Assembly: GCF_001704415.2 (NCBI RefSeq)
Contig: NW_017189517.1
Location: forward strand, 7,451,167 to 7,515,166
DNA from: Capra hircus
Lineage: Eukaryota; Chordata; Mammalia; Artiodactyla; Bovidae
Length of the DNA stretch: 64,000 nt
Direction: 5' to 3'
Shown: piece by piece, positions 1-11,787 of the stretch
Position numbering within the stretch: the stretch's first letter is position 1
Layout of the letters: every line of letters starts with the position of its first letter
Program-made: the position numbers and the translations under genes
The notes under the pieces: model-generated
The model's database searches: none
What the model saw: only the letters and a program-made list of their open reading frames with translations
What the model was told of the DNA's origin: nothing

Positions 1-149
1 CTCCAATGCATGAAAGTGAAAAGTGAAAGTGAAGTCACTGAGTCGTGTCCAACTCTCAGCGACCCCATGGACTGCAGCCTACCAGGCTCCTCCGTCCATG
101 GGATTCTCCAGGCAAGAGTACTGGAGTGGGGTGCCATTGTCTTCTCCCC
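1..149 (-). mobile_element. BovA2 SINE, antisense, cut by window edge
   Basis: Antisense BovA2 body: gactgagtcgtgtcc-like start, gaccccatggactgcagcc, and caggcaagagtactggagtgg, ending at tgccattgtcttctccc. The rest lies outside the window or is truncated. Confidence 0.85.
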
Positions 150-540
150 CTTCACATTAGCTACCACATTCTAAGTTACAGCAGGTCCGTCATTCACCTG
201 AGTTCAGCTAGGAAACTTCAGCTATAACCCAACACACCATGACGCTGCTTCCTTTCTTCCCACAATGCGTGATGTAAATCCAGTGACTGGCTGGAAAGAC
301 AGGAACCACTTCCTGCCTCAACCCTACTCAGTGACTCTCAAAACCCTCATTGGCTGGCATTTGCTGGGCATGCCTTTCAAGGCTCTTTAAGAGAATTGCT
401 TTCCCAGTGGCTCCCTGTTGCCTTGGGAATGTGGCTTATTGGCTGTGGGTAGACCTCATTTCTGGAAAGCAGTTACTTCTTTCCTCCTGCAGCTTTCTAG
501 GGCAAATAGCAGCGTATAGCTTTACGCAACCCCACCATTG

Positions 541-812
541 CTGTGGAGAAGCAAATGGCAACCCACTCCAGTATTCTTGCCTGGAGAATTCCATGGACAG
601 AGGAGCCTGGTGGGCTGCTGTCCATAGGGTTGCACAGAGTCATACGTGACTGAAGTGACTTAGCATGCATGCATGCATTAGAGAAGGAAATGGCAACCCA
701 CTCCAGTATTCTTGCCTGGAGAATACCAAGGACAGAGGAGCCTGGTGGGCTTCCATCTATAGGGTTGCACAGAGTCAGACACTACTGAAGTGACTTAGCA
801 GCAGCAGCAGCT
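541..812 (+). mobile_element. Two tandem BovA2 SINE heads, sense
   Basis: Two successive copies of gagaagg/caaatggcaacccactccagtattc … gagtca(g)ac … gaagtgacttagca. The first is at about 541-665 and the second at about 680-800, separated by a gcatgcatgcatgc tract and ending in a short cag repeat. The second copy carries a changed middle (ataccaaggacagagg). This head-to-tail pairing is typical of BovA. Confidence 0.85.
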
Positions 813-1455
813 AGCTCCATTGCTGATTTCTGTGTGCACTTGGACATCTTAGTAGGTAAAAGTTGCTTAATGGCTGTTTTTCAGGAAAGCCCACAGCACT
901 CCATACCAACAGAACAGGGATCAGTTGCACTTACATTACAAAGGTCTTTCTTATTCATTATAGCTCAGTGACAGTCTTCATAATATTGGCAACAAGTGCT
1001 CTGTTTGAGTGATTACATACTTTTTGATACATGTTAAGAGGAATTTGAAATAGAAGCTAAAGAATTCCATGCACAGACCTATATCTTCTTTCTGTAGCTC
1101 TATCCCATTAGAATCGGTAGCCTTATTTGACATCCTGACTTGTACCCAGAACACTCTTATTTTTGACGGATGTTAAACTTTGGATCTGTCCACCCGCCAT
1201 TTATCAAAGCCTGGCTGTACAGCTTCAGACATGTTATTTGACTCTTTTTAAAAATATAAAGGGCACCACAAGACTTAAGAAAGGTTAAATTCCCAGAAAG
1301 AAATCTTGATTAAAAGAAGTATTTTTATAATTATAGTTACAAAGTCATGGTAGCTTATTTGGTTGAGAGCATGTGATTTAAAGTCAGCTCTGGTATATAG
1401 CTGTATTAGTGGTTCCCAAACTTTACTACACATTAGAATTACCTGGGGAGTTGTA

Positions 1456-1658
1456 CTTTTTTTTTAATTTGACTGTGCTCGGTCTTAGTTGTGGCACGTG
1501 GGATTGAAGATCTATGTTGCGGCAAGAGAACTCTTAAGTTGCAGCATGTAGTATATTTAGTTGCAGCATGTGGGATCTAGTTTCCTGCCCAGGGATGGAA
1601 CCTGGGTCGGCTGCATTGGGAGCACAGAGTTTTAGCCACTGGACCACCAGGGAACTCC
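1456..1658 (-). mobile_element. CHR-type tRNA-Glu SINE, antisense
   Basis: Starts with a T-run (reverse of the A-tail). It then reads ggtcttagttgtggcacgtggg, gcagcatgtgggatctag and ends ccactggaccaccagggaactcc, the reverse complement of the tRNA-derived CHR head. Confidence 0.85.
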
Positions 1659-1814
1659 TACTTGTGAAGTTTTAAAATTGTCCTGGTTAGCCAGGTTATA
1701 CCTCATGCCAGTTAAATCAGAATGAGAGTGGGAGCCAGACATCAATGTCTTTATAAAGATCCCCTTGTGATTCCAGTGTGGATCAGAGTTTGGAAACCAT
1801 TATGATATACCTTT

Positions 1815-1965
1815 TTGAGGCTCATTATTTGAAAATGGTAGTGATAAGAATACCTATCTCATGGTTTTTGTGTGTACACAAATGGACTATATAAAACTCT
1901 TAACCCATTTTTATAAGCGTATAATGAGTACTCAATAAATGAGCTGATTATTATTATTGATGATA
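1815..1965 (+). repeat. MIR-like ancient SINE fragment
   Basis: Resembles the 3' part of MIR: atggtagtgataagaatacctatctcatgg, later gagtactcaataaatg and a TTATTATTATT tail. Diverged. Confidence 0.5.
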
Positions 1966-2227
1966 TTAATATTGTCAGTGACCAGAATTGTAACGTAGAA
2001 GCATTCTAACAACTTGCTCCAACACCTCAGACAGGAGGTGATTACACAAAGACAAACCTGTGTCTCCATCTGATCTTTTAATGAAAGCCTACCAATCCCT
2101 CAGGAGGAACTCCTTTCATTCTATAAACAGGGTCAAACCCCATGCGCACCGTCAGCGTTTCACTGTATCTTTAAATAAACAGCCTACAGAGATTCATTAA
2201 CTTGTCTTTTTTCCCATTTCTCAATAG

Positions 2228-2363
2228 GAAAATATCTGGAAATGCCATGCTACAGTTGGGCCCATTCCTATACTGGACATTTCTGGCTGCATTTGAAGGA
2301 ACAGTGTTTTTCTTTGGGACTTACTTTCTTTTTCAGACTACATCCTTAGACGAAAATGGAAAG
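2228..2363 (+). CDS. ATP11C: ATP11C internal coding exon (TM7 region), partial gene
   Basis: Coding exon of the phospholipid flippase ATP11C, a P4-ATPase that with CDC50A moves phosphatidylserine and phosphatidylethanolamine to the cytosolic leaflet. It lies between an acceptor (…tctcaatag) and a donor (AAG|gtaaaa). The reading starts with one base of a split codon and runs KISGNAMLQLGPFLYWTF… to …DENGK, 45 whole codons in phase 0 at the 3' end. It covers a hydrophobic helix with FLYWTFLAAFEGTVFFFGTYF, consistent with TM7 of ten. If bovine and human isoforms have the same length, this is about residues 947-991. The upstream exons lie outside the window; I found none in 1-2227. ATP11C is preferred over ATP11A and ATP11B because the C-terminal exons downstream match the ATP11C isoforms in sequence and length. 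Confidence 0.93.
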
Positions 2364-3900
2364 GTAAAAAAATTACGTCTTTTGCTGTTATAAGCATGGC
2401 TTAATTTTTTTCCATAGGCATTGGATCTATCGTACACATACTATAGCTGTAATCATTTTGCAAATTATTTCTTAAAGGTATGGTATTTAGTTCTCACAGC
2501 ATCCTTAGAACAATTGAAATGTCAAAATAAAAAATCACTTCCTGCGTGCACGCCTAACTAGAAAGCTTATGTGCAAACCTCTGGAAGCTTAACTTGGCTG
2601 TAATTTTTACTAGATGAACAGAATTCTTGGGACTTTAGACTTTGAACCTGTACACTTTGATGTGAGCCAGGCTTTTGCTGTTTTAAAAGCAAAGTCTGTC
2701 CCCAGTCAGTTCTTAGTCTGTGCTTAGAGTGCAAGGAGGTAGCTGCCATATGTTTGTAGTATTTGCCCAATAATTAGGGAATTCCCTTCTCTTCCTCCTT
2801 CTTTTCCACATGGGTGCATAGTGTTTTCCAGAAAGGCTACACTGATCCTGTCAGTGTCTTCCTAGCAAGCAACTCCATAGGTCAGCACCTGCATTGGGGT
2901 GACTTTGCCCTGGCTGTGCTCTAGGAGAGAATTGCTGATAGGGTGAGGTCTTTGGCAGCCGCACAGTAGAAAATCGAACCCACCTTGCATGCTGCTTCCA
3001 CTAGGTTCTTTGCTACTTCTCAGCTTCCTCTTTTATGGTCATTCATAGTTTATAATCATGTGAAGCAAAGCAAAGTTTCAAAAAGACTTTACTGAGTACA
3101 ATGACTATGTTTAGAACCATGCAATCACCATCTACTACAGAAGTGATAGGCTCAGTGAATTTGAATGATATACTGAAATTAGGTACTACAGTTAAAACCT
3201 CTCTAATTTGGACTAACAGAAATCAGTTTAATCACTGAGTAAGCGTTGATGAAATACAGATTTAGTACTTTAGTGTAGGCACACATAGCATTTGCCAGGA
3301 AGAATTCCCTAGTGAATCTGTGTGCATCCTCAGGCCAGTCACTTCAGTTTTCGAAGTCACCTTTGCCCAGTGGTAAGCAGAAGAAATGAGATTGTATGAT
3401 TTCTCAGATCCCTTCAGCTTTATGACTTGATTCTGTAACTTTACCTTTTTATTTTATGTTTATTTGGCACATAAATTATAGACAGCTGACTATACTCTCC
3501 CACAATTCTGTTGATATGGTTCATTTGCTCAGCAAACTCTACTAGTGGTGCATGGGGAGCCTCAACCCACCCTGTGTTTAATTCATCACCCATTTTGAGT
3601 TCATGAAGTCCAAATGAGTTAGACGTTACTGTATGTTTGCTAAAATTGTAATAAGAACTACTATCAGCAGTTAAACATAACACCATTTGATCAAATCCTT
3701 TTTTTTGCTATTAACCTTAATTTTTTGTTTTTATTTTTTAAAAACCTTTTACATTTCATTTTCTGTTTTAATGTTATGCATTCAGATCTTGACAGCATTT
3801 GGTAAGCATACGTGCCATTCATTGCCATCGTTCGGATTTATACATGGTATCTACTTTTCTTTGATGTGTACATGCTAACAGCTGTAATATAGCCGCAAAA
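2364..3900. other. ATP11C intron sequence without identified element
   Basis: Intronic, AT-rich. Short ORFs occur on both strands but none has splice-site support, protein-like composition or recognisable motifs. I see no repeat family with confidence. Confidence 0.5.
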
Positions 3901-3904
3901 TTAT

Positions 3905-4060
3905 TTCGGTTTTTTATTAAGATATAACTGACATGTAACATTATATGTCTCAGTTGTATAATATAATGATTTGATATTTGTATGTACTGATTGATCACCA
4001 TAAGTCGTCTAGTTACCCTGTCACCATATCACCATATACTCTATTTTTAAAATGAGAGTT
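3905..4060 (-). mobile_element. L1 3'-end fragment, antisense
   Basis: ttttattaagatataactgacatgtaacat … taatgatttgatatttgtatg … gatcaccataagtc … gttaccctgtcacc is the reverse complement of the 3' region typical of older L1 elements. Confidence 0.6.
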
Positions 4061-4108
4061 CATTTGTCTGCAAATTAGTCCTTATTTGAGATCTTTAGAG
4101 CTATACTG

Positions 4109-4425
4109 GGCTTACCTGATAGCTCAGTTGGTAAAGAATCCGCCTGCAATGTAGGAGACCCTGGTTTGATTCCTGGGTCAGGAAGATCTGCTGGAGAAGC
4201 GACAGGCTACCCACTCCAGTATTCTTGGGCTTCCCTGGTGGCTCAGCTGGAAAAGAATCCACTTGCAATGCCGGAGACCTGGGTTTGATCCCTGGGTTGG
4301 GAAGATCCCCTGGAGAAGGGAAAGGCTACCCACTCCAGTATTCTGGCCTAGAGAATTCCATGGACTGTATAGTCCATGGGGTCGCAAAGAGTCAGACATG
4401 ACTTAGTGACTTTCACTTTCAGAGC
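4109..4425 (+). mobile_element. Bov-tA SINE, sense, with two tRNA-like heads
   Basis: Two tRNA-Glu-derived units in tandem (gcttacctgatagctcagttgg… and gcttccctggtggctcagctgg…). Each has an A/B-box-like region and a gggttgggaagatcccctggag segment. A BovA body follows and ends gtcgcaaagagtcagacatgac…ttcactttc. Imperfect flanks agagctatact / agagcaatatg may be the target-site duplication. Confidence 0.9.
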
Positions 4426-4789
4426 AATATGACAGGAAAAGCCCATATCAAACTCTGTAGAGACAGGAGACATCCAAATGAGTTGTCTTACGAACGTTAC
4501 TGGTAGTGGAACAGAATTTTTCCTGCCTGTATCATGCTAGTCTGTTCTTTGTTTTGTGCTACATGGAATCATGAAGTAAACCCTACCAACCACACATGTG
4601 GTGTACCTCTTCAAAAAAATTTAGGCTCACAGTAAAAGCCAACATATTGGCCTGATCTTTTGAGCAGGTATTTCCCTAAACACTTTATACAAAAATCCTT
4701 GTCAGTTACACACAAGATTAAACTGGCTGTTTATTGTTTTAAGCAGGCTTGTGTATTCATGGTACATGTAATTGTTGAATGTTTTTCAG

Positions 4790-4855
4790 GTATATGGAAA
4801 CTGGACTTTTGGAACCATTATTTTTACAATCTTAGTATTCACCGTAACTCTGAAG
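4790..4855 (+). CDS. ATP11C: ATP11C internal coding exon (start of TM8)
   Basis: A 66-nt, phase 0/0 exon between tttttcag| and AAG|gttaga. It encodes 22 residues, VYGNWTFGTIIFTILVFTVT-LK. The GNWTFGT…FTVTLK motif is a hallmark of class VI P4-ATPases (ATP11A/B/C), where it opens transmembrane helix 8. It joins in frame to the preceding exon (…ENGK|VYGNW) and the next one (…TLK|LALDT). The exon is too short to stand out by ORF length and is recognised by motif and splice sites. The flanking introns are 2.4 and 3.1 kb. Confidence 0.93.
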
Positions 4856-5170
4856 GTTAGATTTTTATTATTCAAATATATTTAACACCATATTTTTTTT
4901 TAATACTTTCTGGTCTTATACTAATATATCTTAATTTTTACTGTGAGCTGTTATTCAAGTCTGAATGCTCATTAAAATTATGTGTGGTATTAGAGATTTG
5001 GACATTTGTATACTATTTGTGATCCTTTTTTTCCCAGTATATTGTCTATCCTCTTTTTTTTTTAATACACGATACTTATATTGGAAATCTCTTCCTTTGT
5101 TCCTGCTGTTCTTGAGATGTTATGAGAAGTGGTATATAAATGTACTGTGAGTGTGTGTGTCTTTCCATGT

Positions 5171-6078
5171 TAAATACTTGAATATTTTTTATTTATTTTT
5201 ATTTTTTAATATAAATTTATTTAATTGGAGGTTAATTACTTTACAATATTGTATTGGTTTTGCCATACATCAACATGAATCCACCACAGGTATACACATG
5301 TTCCCCATCCTGAACTCCCCTCCCTCCTCCCTCCCCGTACCATCCCTCTGGGTCATCTCAGTGCACCAGCCCCAAGCATCCAGTATCATGCATCGAACCT
5401 GGACTGGTGATTCATTTCATATATGATACTATACATGTTTCAATGCCATTCTCCCATATCATCCCACCCTCTCCCTCTCCCACAGAGTCTAAAAGACTGT
5501 TCTATACATCTGTGTCTCTTTTGCTGTCTCGCATACAGGGTTATTGTTACTGTCTTTCTAAATTCCATATATATGTGTTAGTATACTGTATTGGTGTTTT
5601 TCTTTCTGGCTTACTTCACTCTGTATAATCGGCTCCAGCTTCATCCACTTCATTAGAACTGATTCAAATGTATTCTTTTTAATGGCCAATTGTGTATATG
5701 TACCACAGCTTTCTTATCCATTCATCTGCTGATGGACATCTAGGTTGCTTCCATGTCCTGGCTATTATAAACAGTGCTGCGATGAACATTGGGGTACACG
5801 TGTCTCTTTCCATTCTGGTTTCCTCAGTGTGTATGCCCAGCAGTGGGATTGCTGGGTCATATGGCAGTTCTAATTCCAGTTTTTTAAGGAATCTCCACAC
5901 TGTTCTCCATAGTGGCTGTACTAGTTTGCATTCTCACCAACAGTGTAAGAGGGTTCCCTTTTCTCCACACTCTCTCCAGCATTTATTGCTTGTAGACTTT
6001 TGGATCATAGCCATTCTGACTGGCGTGAAATGGTACCTCATTGTGGTTTTGATTTGCATAAATACTTGAATATTTTTT
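5171..6078 (-). mobile_element. 5'-truncated L1, antisense, with target-site duplications
   Basis: About 870 bp of antisense L1 (5191-6058). It begins with a T-rich run (reverse of the poly-A tail) and an L1-type 3' UTR (ggaggttaattactttacaat…). It continues into the end of ORF2, where the - strand reads FLKKLELELPYDPAIPLLGI. Identical 20-bp copies at 5171-5190 and 6059-6078 flank it. The short exact TSD and low decay point to a relatively recent insertion into the ATP11C intron. Confidence 0.9.
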
Positions 6079-6609
6079 GAAGTTATATATCTGTTTAAGA
6101 AGGCCAGTCCTTAAAGGAATTTGGATACTTAAGACAGTTGAAAATAGGTGTCCGTGAGCAAAATACATATGCCAAAGAGCTTGGTAGTGATGATATCTCA
6201 TATAATGTGTTCATCACTGAAATTTACCCATATTAGTGATGAAATGCATAAGAATATATGGCAGATAACATACAAGGAAAGCAGTTTTGGCAAAATTGTT
6301 GTCATTAATATGCAGCCATGTAATAATGCTGTATGCTGAATACTGCCCTTAAGACTCATGAGTTGGGCCACCGTTACAGTTGAAGGTATAATCAAATTAT
6401 TTTGATCATTCCAGTAATAAACACCTCACATGGAGTCCAAGAATGAGTAGCTTTAAATGAATTTCATTCTGCCCATTGATCAGAACTAGATTCAGAGGTA
6501 TAATTGACTAACATGGTCCATTTGTCGTACTGAATAGAACTAACGTGTTTGCATTCTTCATGTACTATTTCAGTGATATTTTAGGCTTGCTAGAAAATGT
6601 TACAATTCA

Positions 6610-6835
6610 ACTCAGTTTAGCCACTTACTAGCTTGGTGTCCTTGGGCAAGTGACCTTGCTTCTCAGCACTTCTATTTCCTCTTCTATAAAATAGAAATAA
6701 AAGGACCACCTACCTCCACTGGGATTTTTTTATGAGAAGTCAATTAGTGAATATGTATAAAGCAGTTAAAGTAGTGTCTGGCACATAGAATGAGATTGGT
6801 ACAATAGATGCTAATTATTATTATTTACTGTTATA
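6610..6835 (+). repeat. MIR element, sense
   Basis: Classic MIR order: ccacttactagcttggtgtccttgggcaagtg, cttctcagc…tctatttcctcttctataaaatag, then tgtctggcacatag and ttattattatt. Confidence 0.8.
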
Positions 6836-7916
6836 TTTCATAGGATCATGACTTAAAAGGGGATTCTCTTCACCCTTTTTTACCCCTGGCCTTGTATATG
6901 GCCCCAGGGCCTTCAAGCACCCTTCATAGTTAAAGTTGGCCTTACTGCCACATTTTTCTGAAAAGCCATCCAGTCTGTCTTCTTTGCATGAGTATTACTG
7001 TGACATGTTTCCTAGTAGCTTGGTGGGGGGTGGGGTGGAGGGGGTTCAAGACTGGGCTGCATTCACAATGTTATCAATATCCTATTTATGAATGAGCGAC
7101 TGTTAACAGAGAGCTGAGGAGCAGGGTGTCAGAACAGCAAGTAACAAAACGGACACCACCTCCTCTTCAAGAAGGAAATGCCCTGGATAGTAAGCATTGT
7201 GGCCCAGAAATTTTAAGAAAGCAGAGTGGACCATACTTTTTATTTTTAGATTGCATGTGAAAATCCCAGGTGCCACAGTCAGAAGAAACAATCAGTCCTG
7301 GAGGAAACATGAAAGGATTAAAATCTTAGGCAGCTGAAAAGGTTATTGATTCAATGGAGTAGCTGTGGGGTTTGCAGTTGAAAGGCATGTTACATAGACC
7401 CGCAGTCTGTGGTTCCATGATGCCTGATATGTAGAACTAGTTGCCTTTGCATTTAGTAACCTCCCTTATGTTGTGTTTGAGGTCTCATGACTCCTTTGTG
7501 TAGTTGGTCTTTCTTCCTAGCTACTCTTTCCCTCTTCTCCTGATCCTCGGTATACCTGCCTCCACCAGTTAGGCCTTCTCTTTCTGCCATCAGCTTCCTG
7601 ACCACCACCACTTAAGGACATGGGGGCTCCAGTGTCCATGATCTTACCATGATTTCATTCCTTGTCCTTCCTTCAGTAGTGAGGCATCTGCAGTGGGTAC
7701 TTGCTTGTCCACACCTCTATGCCTGTACTCTGGTGTCTAAATATCTTGGGGCAGAGCTCTTTGGGAAGTCTGGGTTCTGTTATTCTAGTGCTGTTTGGCT
7801 TTTGTTGCCTGGCCCAAGCTTCCCACGGGTATCATGTATGAGTTATTGAATGCCACAGGACACTGCCTGGTGTGGTGTGTACACATCATGAAATTTCCTG
7901 TGTTGTATCTTTTCAG

Positions 7917-8020
7917 CTCGCCTTGGATACTCGTTTCTGGACATGGATCAACCACCTTGTGATTTGGGGTTCTTTAGCATTTTATGTATTTTTCTCATTC
8001 TTCTGGGGAGGAATTATATG
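7917..8020 (+). CDS. ATP11C: ATP11C internal coding exon (TM8-TM9)
   Basis: A 104-nt exon between ttttcag| and ATATG|gtaagc. It encodes LALDTRFWTWINHLVIWGS… to …FFWGGII plus two bases of a tryptophan codon that the next exon completes. LALDT.FWTWINH is the conserved end of TM8 and loop, and VIWGSLAFYVFFSFFWGGI forms TM9. It starts in phase 0 and ends in phase 2, which matches the next exon exactly. No frameshift or stop is present. Confidence 0.94.
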
Positions 8021-8589
8021 GTAAGCAACTAAACATGTGGAAGTGATATGTAAATATTAAGAATATGTATATTGTATATGCCAACATTAATTATACTTTT
8101 AAAGTTTTGATTATATAAAATGACAAATCTTCAATATTAATGGGCTGGAAGTTACTTCCAGCCAGTAATGCTGCTAATTTCAGGTGAGATTTTAAATGTA
8201 AGTTTATAGACTGCACAAATTACTCAAAAGACTTTTTGGCCTTCCTTCTGGTAGCCCTTGTGCAAATCTTTCAGCTTGAAGGTATATAAACATCTCTTTG
8301 TGAAGTGAAACTAATTTCTAGCATGTCCTTTCCAGTATGATTTCCAGTGGAAATACTCATCCTATGAAATTTCTGCACAGTGTAGTGGCCAATAGATACA
8401 GCCTTATCCATGTGGACCCTATTCTCCCTTTATGGTATATCACTCTCATTCTTGCTACTGCAGATGTGCTCAAGGTACAGAATATATATCACTGAATACT
8501 CAGAGGGTGGTTATATCTTGAAATCACCATCCCATTGTTTTGGGGAAGGTAAAGGTGGACTCTGCAGCTTGGATTTAAAGTTCATTCCA

Positions 8590-8705
8590 TTCATCTTGGT
8601 TCAGTAGATGTTTATGCAGAATCCATTTTGCGAGAGGCACTCTATGGGATATAGCAGTGAATAGACTATACCCCTGCCTCAAGAAGATGAGAGTCCAGTG
8701 AGTAC
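8590..8705. repeat. Ancient MIR/L2-like fragment
   Basis: gcactctatgggatatagcagtgaatag…cctgcctcaagaag resembles the L2/MIR phrase 'ggcactgtgctaggc…acaaagtccctgccctca'. Highly diverged. Confidence 0.4.
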
Positions 8706-9966
8706 ACATAAGCTGTGATTGGGAGAGTCATTAGAAAGTAAAATCAGAGTTTCATCTCCTTTCCTTACTGCCAGAGGCCTGTATTTTATTTTTAAATATC
8801 ACAGTTGTTTTCATTCAGTGGTGATTTCCCCTGACAAGGAAACCAGCAGCAGAGAACAGGGCTAAAGCAAGCCATTGGTTGAAATTCCAGGCATACATAT
8901 TTTCACTAGTTTGAGCAAAATTGTACTTACAAAACATTCCACATTATCACAGAGGACCATGTTTATGTCCCTTGAGACTTAATTAGAAGAAACTCGTCCT
9001 GTTTTGGAAAGCTTTTTAAAATAAAGGGCTCAAGTAATAAAAATATGGAAAACCGAATCACTTACAAAAGTAGCAACTCCAGAAAGTATACTTACAGCAT
9101 TTATTTGACACCTTTATTTGAAGCAGTGACACTGAAGGAAGTCTCTATTTTTTTTAATAATATATAAATGCATCAAAGTTGATTAACCAAATATGATATA
9201 CAATAGTAAGATCTGCCCACAGGACCATAATTCTGTCTAGGAATCTGTGTAATCAGCATCTGAACTAATTGTGCAAAATTTCCTCAAGAATGAAATGTTT
9301 CTAGCAAACTGAACCAGTTTCTCACTCTCTCCAGACTGTTCCTTATTGATTAAAACAAATCCTTGACACGATTTAAAATATTGTCATACCTGTTTCTATT
9401 GATTAGAGATGCTGACTAAAAATGAAATGTGAATAAATCTTTGTTTTACTTTCTTGCCTCTAGTGCTGTCCTTAAGTAGACCTGTCTGAGTTGAGCTACT
9501 CCATGAATATAAAATTTATATTAATCATAAATCAACCAACAAAATGTGACTAGAAATTGTAAAACTTCAGCTGAATGCTGATTACAGCTAGTCTCCAGAC
9601 ACGCTCAACCCTGAGGCATGATGACTCACCTCTCTTCAGGGACAGGCAGTGAGGATGATTTCTGAGCTCCAAACCCCTTCTAAAAATAATATCTTTTGTT
9701 TTTGACTGCTCCCTTACAAGACTCCATAGATGCTGTCAAAATCAGAAAGAAAACTGTGGAGCTTTTAGAAACAGAGTATTATGGGTACTATGCAAAGGAA
9801 TACCCAGTAACTAGCAGTCAGAATTGTCTGCTGGACCCTTACTGTGTCTTAGCTGCCTGGTCAGGGTGTTCTTCTACATTAGAGTGGAACTTGAGCTCTG
9901 TGGAAATCTTTTCTCTATGGTAGGAGCCCTAGAAAACTCTTAAGTTTCTCCACCTTACTATTCTCG

Positions 9967-10282
9967 CAATCTAGTGCCCTGTGAAAGTCACTCAGTCATG
10001 TCCAACTGTTTGTGACCCCATGGACTATACAGTCCATGGAATTCTCCAGGCCAGAATACTGGAGTGGGTAGCTGTTCCCTTCTCCAGGGGATCTTCCCAA
10101 CCCAGGGATCCAACCCAAGTCTCAAACAGCAGGCGGATTCTTGACCAACTGAGCCACCAGGGAAGCACAGGAATACTGGAATGGGTAACCTATCTTCCTG
10201 ACCCAGGAATCGAACCGGGGTCTCCTGCATTGCAGGCAAATTCTTTACCAACTGAGCTACGAGGAATCCCCACAATCTAGTG
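9967..10282 (-). mobile_element. Bov-tA SINE, antisense, with TSD
   Basis: Antisense BovA body (gtcactcagtcatgtcc…gaccccatggactatacag) is followed by two reverse tRNA-like heads ending …gagccaccaggga and …actgagctacgaggaatcc. Perfect 10-bp flanks caatctagtg lie at 9967-9976 and 10273-10282. Confidence 0.92.
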
Positions 10283-10411
10283 GGTAGTGGGTCCACATAT
10301 ATTCCACAGTCTAGTCTTCATCTGTGTAGAGCCATGAGCTTGATGTGATCATGTTATGTTGCATGACAGTGCACAAACATCAGTGTTTAAATGAGAAACC
10401 AGTGTATCATC

Positions 10412-10515
10412 TTATTTTTATTAATGTGCATAATGAGGATTCCTTTAAAATGCAACAGGCAGCTTCAGTAACACTTCTGTTTCGTATAACAGGAACTGAT
10501 TTGCTTTTCCATTAT
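10412..10515 (+). repeat. Copy 1 of a 104-bp intronic duplication
   Basis: Aligns without gaps to 11282-11385, about 10 differences in 104 bases, mostly C/T and G/A. Flanking bases do not match. It does not match a repeat family I know. Confidence 0.85.
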
Positions 10516-11281
10516 CTTCAGTGAGCACTATTTGTCATCTACTAAATGGGACCAGCCACTTACATACCTAAGGCTCCTAATCCAAGGATAGTTTGGTACA
10601 TTCCCTGAGCTCGAGCAGCTGCTTTGTACTTCCTCCACCTCAGCTTCAGACAACATTCATGCTACCTTAGTGAGTCTCTCAGTGGTTCAGCTCAGATAAG
10701 GATGGGCAACTGGCTGGACTTCTCAGTGGCCACCTAATGGTTCAGTGGATGACTAAACTCGGCAGAATGTAGCATCCTCCTGGATTTCTGGACCCCAAGG
10801 CTTAATGTATGATTAGCAATATTCTTCTGACAACCTACTTTGCACACTCTGGTTCTCAGTATATATTTGTAGATGAGAATGGTAGATTTCTCACATTTGA
10901 GAGAGAAAAACTACAGTCCTTATTATGCTTACATAGGTGTTTTGCAGAGGTGGGGCAGTGGTAATAAAAATGTCTTTAATGTAGAGCACAAATCCTTTCT
11001 TACATTAATAAAACAGCCAAGGAAGTAAAATGTTTGTTAACATAAAGTTAATCATCATTTCTCTTGAATATGTCAGAAGTGCCAGCATTTTCTAATGCAA
11101 ATAAATACTCTCCAGTTGGCAACCTTAAAATAGATCGCTTTGTTGTTTTCAAGTCAAGTGCATTTTATTATCTCTTTGATTACTTTCAAGTCAAGTGCAT
11201 TTTCCCCTTTGATTATCATCCCTTTTCTTTCCAAACATTTAGTAAATGAAATATGTTTACTACTTTTGGTCGTTCTAAAGA

Positions 11282-11385
11282 TTATTTTTATTAATGTATA
11301 TAATGAGGATTCCTTTTAAATACAACAGTTAGTTTCAGTAACATTTCTATTTCATATAACAGGAACTGATTTGCTTTTCCATTAT
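11282..11385 (+). repeat. Copy 2 of the 104-bp duplication, overlapping the ATP11C exon acceptor region
   Basis: Ends 20 bases upstream of the ATP11C exon at 11406. It contains aggaactgat, where the A at 11369 is 37 bases before the exon, a typical branch-point distance, and the first part of the pyrimidine-rich tract. Confidence 0.85.
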
Positions 11386-11405
11386 GTATTCTCTTTCCAC
11401 TCTAG

Positions 11406-11559
11406 GCCATTCTTGAAACAACAGAGAATGTATTTCATATTTGCTCAAATGCTGTCATCTGTATCCATATGGTTAACCATAATTCTTCTAATATTTGTCA
11501 GCCTTTCCCCTGAGATGCTCAGGATTGTATTAAGGAGTGTAAGAAGAAGAAGTACCAGG
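11406..11559 (+). CDS. ATP11C: ATP11C last constitutive exon (TM10 and start of cytosolic tail)
   Basis: A 154-nt exon between ctttccactctag| and AGG|gtaaga. The first base completes the split Trp codon, followed by 51 codons: PFLKQQRMYFIFAQMLSSVS…, TM10 (IWLTIILLIFVSLSP), then a basic juxtamembrane tail (RSVRRRSTR). It ends in phase 0, so each of the three alternative terminal exons downstream can be joined in frame. With human isoform lengths of 1132 (a) and 1119 (b), the last residue is 1099: 33 residues in the 18155 exon and 20 in the 21218 exon give exactly those totals. The acceptor region overlaps a 104-bp intronic duplication (see 11282-11385). Confidence 0.94.
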
Positions 11560-11787
11560 GTAAGAACTAACTTTATATTATAACCTGATTTTTGTAAGGG
11601 GCTTCAATATCTGCCGTGAACTAAAATCTTTATTTAGAGAATTGCCTTAGTTACAGCATGTTAAACCCCTCCTTACAGGTTCATCACTTAATTTCCTCTT
11701 CTGCATAAAAAGTATATTAAAAAACTTCGTTATCCAATGCAGGTGGTAAGTAGATTCCTTAATAGTGTTCTATGTGACCTTTAGTGA

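Noticed and set aside
1..2227. Possible upstream ATP11C exon
   Set aside because: No phase-compatible exon with splice sites and P4-ATPase motifs was found. The preceding exon probably lies before the window.
4109..4300. tRNA-gene-like sequences with A/B-box motifs (also at 13989, 49657, 57656 and others)
   Set aside because: They are the tRNA-Glu-derived heads of Bov-tA/CHR SINEs, followed by SINE bodies. They lack a consistent cloverleaf and are not functional tRNA genes.
9981..10296. Overlapping 99-102 codon open frames on both strands
   Set aside because: They lie entirely in a Bov-tA SINE. The same peptides recur at every BovA copy in the window.
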